Source: Fidelibacterota bacterium
GTDB taxonomy: Bacteria > Fidelibacterota > UBA8477 > JABMPR01
Length of the DNA stretch: 5,378 nucleotides
Direction of reading: 5' to 3'
Assembly (NCBI GenBank): GCA_030596225.1
Contig: JAUVKO010000156.1
Span: 1-5,378, forward strand
Positions 1 through 5,378 of the stretch are shown one piece after another. Under the pieces are notes generated by a model. The model was not told where the DNA came from. It saw nothing but the letters and a program-made list of their open reading frames with translations, and did no database searches. The first letter of the stretch is position 1. Each line of letters begins with the position of its first letter. The translations under genes and the position numbers were made by a program.

Positions 1-2
1 GA

Positions 3-81
3 TTTTTCTGTTTTACAATCTTTAAATTTTAAGCATAGCTTGAGCTATGGTTGGAATTTTAAGAGCAGTAAAACTGGAAAA
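3..81 (+). repeat. Long imperfect stem-loop (palindromic intergenic element)
   Basis: Bases 3-81 fold into one long hairpin. Pairing blocks are 3-8 with 76-81, 10-16 with 68-74 (gttttac/gtaaaac, perfect), 21-26 with 58-63, 27-32 with 51-56 and 34-39 with 44-49 (catagc/gctatg), closed by the loop ttga at 40-43. That is about 31 pairs with a few mismatches and one bulged T at 57. The G-U pairs (7-77, 21-63, 29-54, 30-53) all have U on the left arm, so the plus-strand RNA folds better than the minus-strand RNA. No T-run follows on either strand, so it is not a classic intrinsic terminator. It lies 56 bases past the ligase stop codon. It could be a REP-like repeat, a processing hairpin, or the 3' structure of a gene beyond the left edge. 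Confidence 0.55.
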
Positions 82-137
82 GATGAAGAATGCATAGACT
101 GTTTTGAGGTGTAATTGGTATTACTACAAACCATTAG

Positions 138-1922
138 CTAGTGTCGATGATACATGCTGTCGATGAGAGCTTTGAATTTTTCATTGATCTGTTTGCGCTT
201 GAGCTTCAAAGTCGGTGTGATCTCGCCAGCTTCCATGGTAAATGGCTTACGTAACAGTTTGAATTTTTTAATGGTTTCATACTGAGCCAACAGTTTTGAA
301 TGGAGATCGATCCGCTTTCGAAAAAAATCTGTAACCTTGGGGTGATCAATAAGCTCTTTCGTCGAACTGTACTGAATCTTCTTTTTCCTAGCCCATTCCT
401 CCAATCCTTCAAAAGCAGGTACGATCAAGGCACTAATAAATTTCCGTTTATCACCAATAGCTATGATTTGTTCGATATAGAAATCTTTACCTACCAGAGT
501 TTCAATATTTAAGGGAGCAATATTCTTACCGCCTGATGTGATGATGAGATCTTTGATCCGGTCCGTGATCTTTAAGTAACCGTCTGAATCAAATTCACCC
601 ACATCTCCGGTTTTAAACCAACCGTCAACAATAGATTCAGCTGTTGCCTCCGGATTATTGTAATAACCCAACATGACCTGGGGGCCTTTGACCTGGATTT
701 CCCCATTATCTGCTATTCTGACCTCACAATCCGGAACCAGTTTTCCCACAGTTCCAAATTTGAATGCCCCGGGAGTGTTATAGGAAACCATAGGCGAAGT
801 TTCAGTCAAACCATAGCCCTGGCAGACGAGCAGACCACAAGCCAGAAAGAACTCCTCAATGGTTTTTTCCAAAGGAGCACCTCCGGCTGAGAAGAAGTTT
901 TTTTCTCCACCGACCACAGCCCTGATTTTGGAAAGTACTATTCTATCAAATATTTTATATTTGAACTTCAAGCCCGGACCGATGGACTGCTTGTTGTAGA
1001 ATAGGGTGTTATACTCAGCCCCAACTTTGATGGCCTTGCTAAACAGCATTTTTTTAATTTTGGATGCGTTTTCCTGGCTGTTCATCACTGCAGCATAGAT
1101 TTTCTCATACAACCTGGGGACTGAAACCATGGCAGTAGGCTTGATTTCCTGCATGGTCTCTATCACTAATTTTGGGTCTGCAAGATAGGTATGTACAGCA
1201 CCTTTCAGATAAACATAGTAGGACCACATCCGCTCATAGACATGACTTAGGGGCAAAAAGCAGAGGGAAGTATCCTTATTACTTACTGTAAAATTTGCAT
1301 CCACTGCGGCAAACTGATGAAACAGATTTCCGTGGGAGAGCATAACCCCTTTAGGGTTGCCCGTGGTTCCCGACGTGTAGATAATGGTGGTCATATCATC
1401 CCGATTAATTTCACCCTGCCTAGTCTTAAGCTCAGCGGTATAAGTATCGGTACTATCAATCTGAATAAACTCATCAAAGTGACTCGCTATGACCGGGTCA
1501 ATCTTAATGCTGGAATCATATGAAATGATCTGTATTGAAACCCCTTCAGATTGAATTGCGGCCACATTTTCATATTGGGTACTGTCCCCCACAAACATCA
1601 GCTTAATCCCGGCATCTTTGACGATGTATTGGGCTTGTTCTTTGGTGTTGGTGGCATATATGGGTACAGAAACAGCCCCCGCCAGAATACAGGCAAAATC
1701 AGAGACAGCCCATTCATAGCGATTGTGAGAGTATATCGCAACTTTATCGCCTCGCTGAACATTGGCTTTGATCAAGGCACAGGCAAGCCGATTGATCTTG
1801 TCTCCAAACTCAGCATATGTCAAAGTTTTCCAGGCATCTTTGTCTTTAAATCTAAGTGCCGTATTATTAGAATATTCTGCGATCTTTTCCGTGATCATCT
1901 GACCGATATGATCATATTTCAT
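138..1922 (-). CDS. Long-chain fatty acid-CoA ligase (AMP-forming, FAA1/FadD15 type)
   Basis: This 594-residue enzyme of the ANL adenylate-forming superfamily should activate a long-chain fatty acid with ATP to an acyl-AMP, then transfer it to coenzyme A, feeding beta-oxidation or phospholipid synthesis. Visible core motifs, in order, are the phosphate-binding loop YTSGTTGNPKG (182-192), PLSHVYER (224-231), FFSAGGAPLE (343-352), YGLTETSP (370-377), the hinge-region WFKTGD (435-440), RIKDLIITSGGKNIAP (455-470), and a C-terminal PTLKLKRK (570-577) in which K573 is probably the adenylation lysine. All motifs are intact, and length and architecture match the roughly 600-residue FAA1 class (COG1022). 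No signal peptide or membrane helix is seen. The ATG at 1922 is supported by an AGGAG eight bases upstream and a typical N-terminus. It is transcribed divergently from the S66 peptidase, with no operon partner in the window. Exact chain-length preference cannot be read from the sequence. Confidence 0.95.
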   Translation of the reverse strand: MKYDHIGQMITEKIAEYSNNTALRFKDKDAWKTLTYAEFGDKINRLACALIKANVQRGDKVAIYSHNRYEWAVSDFACILAGAVSVPIYATNTKEQAQYIVKDAGIKLMFVGDSTQYENVAAIQSEGVSIQIISYDSSIKIDPVIASHFDEFIQIDSTDTYTAELKTRQGEINRDDMTTIIYTSGTTGNPKGVMLSHGNLFHQFAAVDANFTVSNKDTSLCFLPLSHVYERMWSYYVYLKGAVHTYLADPKLVIETMQEIKPTAMVSVPRLYEKIYAAVMNSQENASKIKKMLFSKAIKVGAEYNTLFYNKQSIGPGLKFKYKIFDRIVLSKIRAVVGGEKNFFSAGGAPLEKTIEEFFLACGLLVCQGYGLTETSPMVSYNTPGAFKFGTVGKLVPDCEVRIADNGEIQVKGPQVMLGYYNNPEATAESIVDGWFKTGDVGEFDSDGYLKITDRIKDLIITSGGKNIAPLNIETLVGKDFYIEQIIAIGDKRKFISALIVPAFEGLEEWARKKKIQYSSTKELIDHPKVTDFFRKRIDLHSKLLAQYETIKKFKLLRKPFTMEAGEITPTLKLKRKQINEKFKALIDSMYHRH

Positions 1923-1930
1923 CTTACTTA

Positions 1931-1935
1931 CTCCT
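1931..1935 (-). promoter_or_regulatory. Ribosome binding site of the acyl-CoA ligase
   Basis: Minus-strand AGGAG lies eight bases before the ATG at 1922. This is a near-consensus Shine-Dalgarno at ideal spacing, and it fixes the start codon. Confidence 0.75.
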
Positions 1936-1972
1936 AAAATTGAATGAACAAATATCTGCTATTGATATCTAC

Positions 1973-1980
1973 CAAACTTA
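1973..1980 (-). promoter_or_regulatory. Candidate Bacteroidetes-type -7 box for the acyl-CoA ligase
   Basis: The minus strand reads TAAGTTTG, an exact fit to the Bacteroidetes -7 consensus TAnnTTTG, about 50 bases before the ligase start. A TTTG lies upstream, but at a 16-base spacing rather than the usual 19-21, so the -33 part is poor. A single 6-base fit in an AT-rich gap can arise by chance. Confidence 0.25.
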
Positions 1981-2012
1981 TGGGCTAAAATAACTACAAA
2001 ACATTCTTCAAC

Positions 2013-2074
2013 ATGGAATCATTGACGATTAAAAATGGCTGGGTACTATGAAATCTCCTGAGATGGAATGATTG
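2013..2074 (+). repeat. 12-bp direct repeat flanking the candidate S66 promoter
   Basis: The copies atggaatcattg (2013-2024) and atggaatgattg (2063-2074) differ at one base, and their starts are exactly 50 bp apart. Each contains the small palindrome AATnATT. The first overlaps the candidate -35 box and the second begins about 13 bases after the -10 box. This is the layout of a paired regulator site, about five helical turns apart. No regulator is known, and a chance origin is possible. Confidence 0.35.
2022..2049 (+). promoter_or_regulatory. Candidate sigma70-like promoter of the S66 peptidase
   Basis: TTGACG (2022-2027, five of six matches to consensus) is followed after 16 bases by TACTAT (2044-2049, four of six). 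Initiation would be near 2056, leaving a leader of roughly 70 bases before the ATG at 2129. A perfect five-base inverted repeat with a two-base spacer, atctc-ct-gagat (2053-2064), sits across the expected start point and could be an operator or a small 5' hairpin. Confidence 0.35.
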
Positions 2075-2118
2075 CCATGCCCCGGAATAAGGACTAATTT
2101 GCGGCAACTTTCTTTACA

Positions 2119-2124
2119 TGAGGA
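2119..2124 (+). promoter_or_regulatory. Ribosome binding site of the S66 peptidase
   Basis: TGAGGA ends four bases before the ATG at 2129 and only one base before the overlapping ATG at 2126. It therefore favours 2129, and it argues against the upstream in-frame TTG at 2072. Confidence 0.5.
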
Positions 2125-2128
2125 TATG

Positions 2129-3172
2129 ATGAGCATCACTCGCAGACAGATATTACAGATGGTTGGTACCGGACTGGTGGCCACCCAGGTTCCCCTGGCT
2201 ACTGCTTCAGGACTTTTCTCAAAATCCACACTCAAACCACCCCGCCTGAAAGCCGGCGACACGGTGGGTTTGATCAATCCGGCCGGCGCAACCTTTCACA
2301 CCGACGATGTTAACATCGCCGAAGAGACGCTGGCTGCTCTGGGTCTCAAGATGAAGACCGGAGAGCATCTTATGGACCGTTACGGCTACCTGGCCGGAAC
2401 TGATGAAGCACGGGCTGCTGACATAAATACCATGTATGCCGATCCAGGGGTCAGCGCAATTCTCACTTTAAGAGGTGGCTGGGGCTGTAATCGCCTTCTG
2501 CACCTATTGGACTACAAGTCAATCGCCAAACATCCTAAAATTCTCATGGGCTATAGTGATATCACCAGTCTACTTCTGGCGCTGAATGCTAAAACCGGCC
2601 TGGTGACCTTCCATGGACCGGTAGGCATCTCCACCTGGAATGAGTATTCAACCGACTTTGTCAGACGATTACTATTTGAAGCTAAAACAGTCAATATGGA
2701 AAACCCCAAAGATATTGGGGATAATCTAACCCAGACCAAAGACCGCATCCTGACCATTCATGACGGCCTGGCACAGGGAAAACTTTGGGGAGGAAACCTG
2801 TCTGTACTTACCTCCATGGTGGGTTCTGATTATTTACCTGACTTCAAGGGTAGTATTCTCTTTCTTGAGGAAGTTGGTGAAGATATTTATCGCGTGGACC
2901 GCATGCTCACTCAGCTTAAACTGGCTGGCATCCTTGATCAACTAGCTGGTTTTGTCTTTGGAAAGTGTAGCAATTGTAATCCCGGTGAGGGTTACGGATC
3001 ACTGACCTTGGAAGAGATTCTGGACGATCATATTAAGCCTCTGGGAATCCCCGCCTGGTACGGCTCCATGATCGGGCATATTGAAGATAAGTTTACCATG
3101 CCGCTAGGAATCGAAGCTGAGATTGATGCCAGTGCTGGCCGAATTACGTTACTGGAATCGGCGGTAGTTTAG
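2129..3172 (+). CDS. Tat-exported LD-carboxypeptidase, peptidase family S66
   Basis: The 347-residue protein belongs to the serine peptidase family of LdcA. Family members remove the terminal D-alanine from murein tetrapeptides by cutting an L,D bond during peptidoglycan recycling, and the MccF branch inactivates microcin C. The N-terminus MSITRRQILQ has a twin-arginine motif (R5, R6), then a modest hydrophobic stretch and an A-T-A cleavage-like site at 24-26, so the folded enzyme is probably exported by Tat. The mature domain starts near 36 and shows GLINPAG (47-53), LRGGWG (114-119), the nucleophile motif GYSD (S143), GGNLSVL (221-227), LFLEEVGE (E247 probably catalytic) and GHIEDKF (H317). 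The Ser-Glu-His triad is thus complete. The mature length of about 320 matches LdcA. ATG 2126 is an equally legal start one codon earlier. It is divergent from the ligase and convergent with yqgE. Classical LdcA is cytoplasmic, so the export signal is the notable point. Confidence 0.9.
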   Translation: MSITRRQILQMVGTGLVATQVPLATASGLFSKSTLKPPRLKAGDTVGLINPAGATFHTDDVNIAEETLAALGLKMKTGEHLMDRYGYLAGTDEARAADINTMYADPGVSAILTLRGGWGCNRLLHLLDYKSIAKHPKILMGYSDITSLLLALNAKTGLVTFHGPVGISTWNEYSTDFVRRLLFEAKTVNMENPKDIGDNLTQTKDRILTIHDGLAQGKLWGGNLSVLTSMVGSDYLPDFKGSILFLEEVGEDIYRVDRMLTQLKLAGILDQLAGFVFGKCSNCNPGEGYGSLTLEEILDDHIKPLGIPAWYGSMIGHIEDKFTMPLGIEAEIDASAGRITLLESAVV

Positions 3173-3240
3173 CGGATGAAATCTGCATCTGGATAGAAAC
3201 ACCCCTTTTCCCATCAGCTAATTTCGACAATCATACCTTC

Positions 3241-3436
3241 GTCATTCCGAGCGGAGTCGAGGGATATTGATTTCGGGAAAGCTCTTTGATTTTGATGCTC
3301 TATGCATGAATTATGAGGGTGATCAAATAATTGTATATTGATATTCTGATTTTAAAGATGAAAAGCAGATACTTACATATTTGCATTAAATGAATCAGCT
3401 TTAACTAAAGATTGTATCCCTCGACTCCGGGATGAC
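3241..3436. repeat. MITE-like palindromic repeat with degenerate terminal inverted repeats
   Basis: The left end (3241-3266) and the right end (3415-3436, opposite strand) match almost perfectly over 22 positions, sharing ggagtcgagggata and gtcat. The right copy lacks four bases (gagc). Weaker matching continues inward, through aaagct (3278-3283) against agcttt (3397-3402) and on to tatg/cata, giving arms of about 60 bases (3241-3304 and 3376-3436) around a 71-base centre. No reading frame of note lies inside and no clear target-site duplication flanks it. The end motif resembles gtcattccgagcggagtcgag repeats that I recall from Bacteroidetes and related genomes. It occupies most of the 304-base gap 3173-3476 between the two convergent genes; outside it I see only the hairpin noted next. 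Confidence 0.6.
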
Positions 3437-3452
3437 TAGCTGGGAGTCTTTT
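3423..3452 (+). terminator. Possible terminator hairpin after the S66 peptidase
   Basis: GACTCC (3423-3428) pairs with GGAGTC (3443-3448) across a 14-base loop and is followed by TTTT. The stem is short, the loop is large and the T-run is weak. The hairpin lies about 250 bases past the stop codon and is half made from the right end of the palindromic repeat, so its role is doubtful. Confidence 0.25.
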
Positions 3453-3476
3453 AGTCTAATTCGCGGTTACTTGTTT

Positions 3477-4028
3477 TTAAGCCAGACCACCAGTACCTGG
3501 AGCTATATTAATTCCAAAGCTTTGAGTTGCGAAAAGCCATTTTTCGGCCTCATTCCCTTCAAAGACGAACTCTGGTGTCACCTCCTGAAATAGCCAATCT
3601 CCATTCTCAATCTCTCGCTCCAATTGACCCGCGCCCCAGCCTGCGTAACCCAGCATCATTTTAAACTGCAGGGGGCCATCACCGGCTTTGATGGCATCGA
3701 TAACCGCAGAATTACTGGTTAGACTGAATTCGTTATTTATCTGAAGGGTCTCATCGCTATTAAAGTCCGGACTGTGGAGCAGAAATCCACGTTCCAGGGA
3801 CACCGGACCCCCAAAATACATAGGTGAGATCACCTGATTAATATCTTCGTCATCGATGATAAGGGTAGGAAATGTTTGTTTCACCGATTCATCTTCAAAT
3901 GATTTGTTTATAATGAGACCCATGGCGCCTTCCTCATCGTGTTCACAAATAAAAACCAGCGCACGACCGAAATAGAGATCGGTCATATGGGGCATGGAAA
4001 TGAGTATATGTCCTTTCATTGACGACAT
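3477..4028 (-). CDS. yqgE: YqgE/AlgH family protein (UPF0301, DUF179)
   Basis: This 183-residue protein is full length for the YqgE/AlgH family, which is widespread in diderm bacteria. Its biochemical role is unsettled; the Pseudomonas name AlgH comes from an effect on alginate regulation. Family landmarks are all present: GHILISMP (6-13), ICEHDEEGAMGLIINK (27-42), FGGPV (72-76), GYAGWGAGQLEREI (127-140) and GDWL (143-146), ending with the small hydrophobic C-terminal segment. No signal peptide or membrane helix is visible, so it is probably cytoplasmic. ATG 4028 gives MSSMKGHILI; the in-frame ATG at 4019 would give MKGHILI and is also compatible with the family. Neither start has a recognisable Shine-Dalgarno, unlike the two genes to its left. 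It stands alone here, convergent with the S66 gene and separated from the acylase by a repeat. In many other genomes it neighbours yqgF, which is not seen here. Confidence 0.93.
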   Translation of the reverse strand: MSSMKGHILISMPHMTDLYFGRALVFICEHDEEGAMGLIINKSFEDESVKQTFPTLIIDDEDINQVISPMYFGGPVSLERGFLLHSPDFNSDETLQINNEFSLTSNSAVIDAIKAGDGPLQFKMMLGYAGWGAGQLEREIENGDWLFQEVTPEFVFEGNEAEKWLFATQSFGINIAPGTGGLA

Positions 4029-4061
4029 AATTAAAGGTAGGAAATATTTGAGCGAATTCCC

Positions 4062-4090
4062 ATTATCGAAATGATTAAGCTAAAAATAAA
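4062..4090 (-). promoter_or_regulatory. Weak candidate promoter of yqgE
   Basis: On the minus strand GATAAT (4062-4067, five of six matches to a -10 box) lies 17 bases after TTTATT (4085-4090, a poor -35), about 34 bases before the yqgE ATG. The gap is AT-rich, so chance fits are expected. Confidence 0.2.
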
Positions 4091-4121
4091 TGACTTATGT
4101 CTTGTTGGGAAATATTACTCA

Positions 4122-4210
4122 CTTCGATACGCCCCCGACATTTATAGTTGGGAGCACTCAGTAACCGGACCTTGAGTATCCCGACAGTTAAGTCGGGATG
4201 TATCGAAAGG
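4122..4210. repeat. Cloverleaf-forming palindromic element (REP-like)
   Basis: An outer 8-bp perfect stem, TTCGATAC (4123-4130) with GTATCGAA (4200-4207), encloses three hairpins that abut with no unpaired base between them. Hairpin 1 is 4131-4155 (4131-4132/4154-4155 and 4134-4139/4147-4152, with one C-A mismatch and one G-U pair). Hairpin 2 is 4156-4177 (ACTCA/TGAGT, a 12-base loop containing CCGG). Hairpin 3 is 4178-4199 (ATCCCGAC/GTCGGGAT, perfect 8 bp, loop agttaa). The motif gtaaccggaccttgagt and the outer arm gtatcgaaag resemble dispersed repeats I recall from environmental bacterial genomes; this cannot be verified here. It starts 15 bases past the acylase stop codon. Hairpin 3 could help end or stabilise that transcript, but no T-run follows. 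Confidence 0.6.
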
Positions 4211-4225
4211 CCCGTCACAACAAGT

Positions 4226-5378
4226 CTACTCTTTCGGCACCAACCGCAACTCCTTCACCTCACCCAGACCCTCACGATCCAAATGTACATCTACATATTC
4301 ACCGGCCAACCAACTATCAATAAGATCCGTATAGTGATCCTGAAGAGGCATACCTACTTGCCCGGAAGCATTGGCCATCCGACTCTGAGAAGCATCAGCC
4401 ATATCAATAATAAGACGCATGGAAGCGGTCATCTCAGCCATATAGGGCTTTGTAAAAACGTGAGTCGCCCGGTTGACTGTCTCACCATCTCCTCCAAAGG
4501 GAAAAGGACCATAATTGAAGAATTTCTCGATCAAGCCACCCTTAGCTTCAAAGGGGTGATGAAAAGCAATATTGTGAATAGTACCCCATTCCCAGACGGT
4601 ATAATCGTTTGTATTGTATTTCTGTTCCAGACTGCCAAGCGCAGTATTAAAAGCTTCCAGAAGCAGGTCATCTCTGGTTTCGATCTGATCTGTATCGATC
4701 TTATCGAACCACTTGTGCGAATTATTTTCCAGCATCATCACCCAGCGATTCAAAGAAATATACCAGGTGTCCAGATATTTCTCAGCCAGCTCCATACCCA
4801 TATCGTCAGCCCAGATCGATCTTAGAAAGGTTTCCAGGGTTTCATGGTAAATGGATCCTTCAAATCCTTGTTCATCCAATACATGATCCCAACCGGCCAA
4901 GGCATCCCGGATATCGGTATGATCCTCTGGAATCAACGGAATCAAGTACTTCAGGAAGACTGGTGCTAGATAAGATTTCTGATCGAACTGGATAACAGCC
5001 ATATCGTCTGGAGTAAGTTTATCTTTTAATTTGATCAAGTCACGAATGCGCCTGGTGCGATATTCCGGAGCATAAACACCCGGCATGGGATAGGGATAGT
5101 CCTTACCACAGGGTTCAGCATTAGCCGTGACGATCATGCCGCCTTCTGGATTATAAATATGTGGCATATCCTCGAAGGGGATGTAACCATCCCAATCGTA
5201 TTCACCACTGCTTCCAGGAACAGGAAACATCCCGGAGCCCTTCTTTCTCAAGGGGACTTTTCCGGCACCGTAATAACCAATATTACCATCCACATTAGCA
5301 TAGACATAATTCTGGGGAGCGGTTGAAAAATGGGAAACGGCAGAAGTGAATTCTCCCCAGTTTGAAGCATGATTCAAC
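4226..5378 (-). CDS. Penicillin acylase family protein (Ntn hydrolase), C-terminal part, cut by the window edge
   Basis: About 383 residues of an S45 peptidase-family enzyme are visible; full-length members have roughly 750-800. These proteins are exported, self-cleave into alpha and beta chains, and hydrolyse amide-linked acyl groups such as beta-lactam side chains, acyl-homoserine lactones or other N-acyl compounds. The visible part is the later beta chain. It contains NWGEFTSA, PQNYVYANVDGNIGYYGAG (fragment residues 21-39), GEYDWDGYIPFEDMPH (58-73), IVTAN with N86 probably the oxyanion-hole asparagine, WEWGTIHNIAFHHPF (262-276), FPFGGDGETVN (292-302), SMRLIIDMAD (319-328) and ASGQVGMPLQDHYTD (337-351). 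The signal peptide, alpha chain and catalytic N-terminal serine of the beta chain lie beyond 5378, so activity and substrate cannot be judged. The TTG at 5377 is an internal leucine codon, not a start. The frame stays open to the right edge with no frameshift. Confidence 0.92.
   Translation of the reverse strand, partial: LNHASNWGEFTSAVSHFSTAPQNYVYANVDGNIGYYGAGKVPLRKKGSGMFPVPGSSGEYDWDGYIPFEDMPHIYNPEGGMIVTANAEPCGKDYPYPMPGVYAPEYRTRRIRDLIKLKDKLTPDDMAVIQFDQKSYLAPVFLKYLIPLIPEDHTDIRDALAGWDHVLDEQGFEGSIYHETLETFLRSIWADDMGMELAEKYLDTWYISLNRWVMMLENNSHKWFDKIDTDQIETRDDLLLEAFNTALGSLEQKYNTNDYTVWEWGTIHNIAFHHPFEAKGGLIEKFFNYGPFPFGGDGETVNRATHVFTKPYMAEMTASMRLIIDMADASQSRMANASGQVGMPLQDHYTDLIDSWLAGEYVDVHLDREGLGEVKELRLVPKE

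Noticed and set aside
3..81. Integron attC site
   Set aside because: It is palindromic and of plausible size, but no RYYYAAC/GTTRRRY core sites are found at the arms, and no cassette array or integrase is in view.
1551..1937. 128-codon open frame on the plus strand
   Set aside because: It lies antisense to the conserved N-terminal half of the acyl-CoA ligase, with no domain and no ribosome binding site of note.
2072..2128. Upstream TTG start giving the S66 peptidase 19 extra residues
   Set aside because: The extension (MPCPGIRTNL...) would bury the twin-arginine leader. The Shine-Dalgarno at 2119-2124 fits the ATG at 2129, and the TTG lies in the candidate operator repeat.
4122..4210. tRNA or tRNA-like gene, suggested by the cloverleaf
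   Set aside because: The outer stem is 8 bp. There is no GTTC-type T loop, no 7-base anticodon loop and no linker bases, and the middle loop has 12 bases.
4148..4825. 225-codon open frame on the plus strand
   Set aside because: It runs antisense to the clearly conserved penicillin-acylase frame, begins inside the cloverleaf repeat and shows no recognisable protein motif.
5375..5377. TTG as the start codon of the acylase gene
   Set aside because: The residues after it (NHASNWGEF) are an internal segment of the family, and no signal peptide follows. The gene simply continues past the window edge.
1..5378. CRISPR array, prophage, toxin-antitoxin or defence island
   Set aside because: No regularly spaced repeats, no phage or nuclease-like proteins and no small paired genes were found on either strand.

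Overview
The window carries four protein genes from a bacterial chromosome. None belongs to phage, plasmid, CRISPR or known defence families. The base composition is moderate, with AT-rich gaps. The protein set (FAA1-type acyl-CoA ligase, Tat-type S66 peptidase, YqgE/AlgH, exported penicillin-acylase family enzyme) implies a diderm bacterium. A Bacteroidetes-like promoter box and dispersed-repeat signatures hint at the Fibrobacteres-Chlorobi-Bacteroidetes superphylum or a neighbour such as Marinimicrobia. That placement is a guess; no marker gene is present.

Layout, left to right. Bases 3-81 form a long imperfect stem-loop. Bases 138-1922 (minus) encode a long-chain fatty acid-CoA ligase. Bases 1923-2128 are a divergent promoter gap with a credible sigma70-like promoter and a 12-bp direct repeat around it. 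Bases 2129-3172 (plus) encode an LD-carboxypeptidase of family S66 with a twin-arginine signal peptide. The convergent gap 3173-3476 is largely filled by a 196-bp palindromic, MITE-like repeat. Bases 3477-4028 (minus) encode YqgE/AlgH. Bases 4122-4210 hold a compact element that folds on paper into a closed four-way cloverleaf. Bases 4226 to the right edge (minus) are the C-terminal half of a penicillin-acylase family hydrolase whose start lies outside the window.

The genes do not form an obvious pathway or operon. The ligase activates fatty acids in the cytoplasm or at the inner face of the membrane. The S66 enzyme and the acylase probably act outside the cytoplasm, on peptidoglycan peptides and on amide-linked acyl compounds respectively. 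YqgE is a conserved protein of unclear function. Every gap has room for its own promoter, so each gene is probably transcribed separately.

The most unusual content is not coding. Three unrelated palindromic elements each sit next to a gene 3' end, and the divergent 5'-5' gap has none. The cloverleaf at 4122-4210 is the strongest of these. I found no convincing new multi-gene system.
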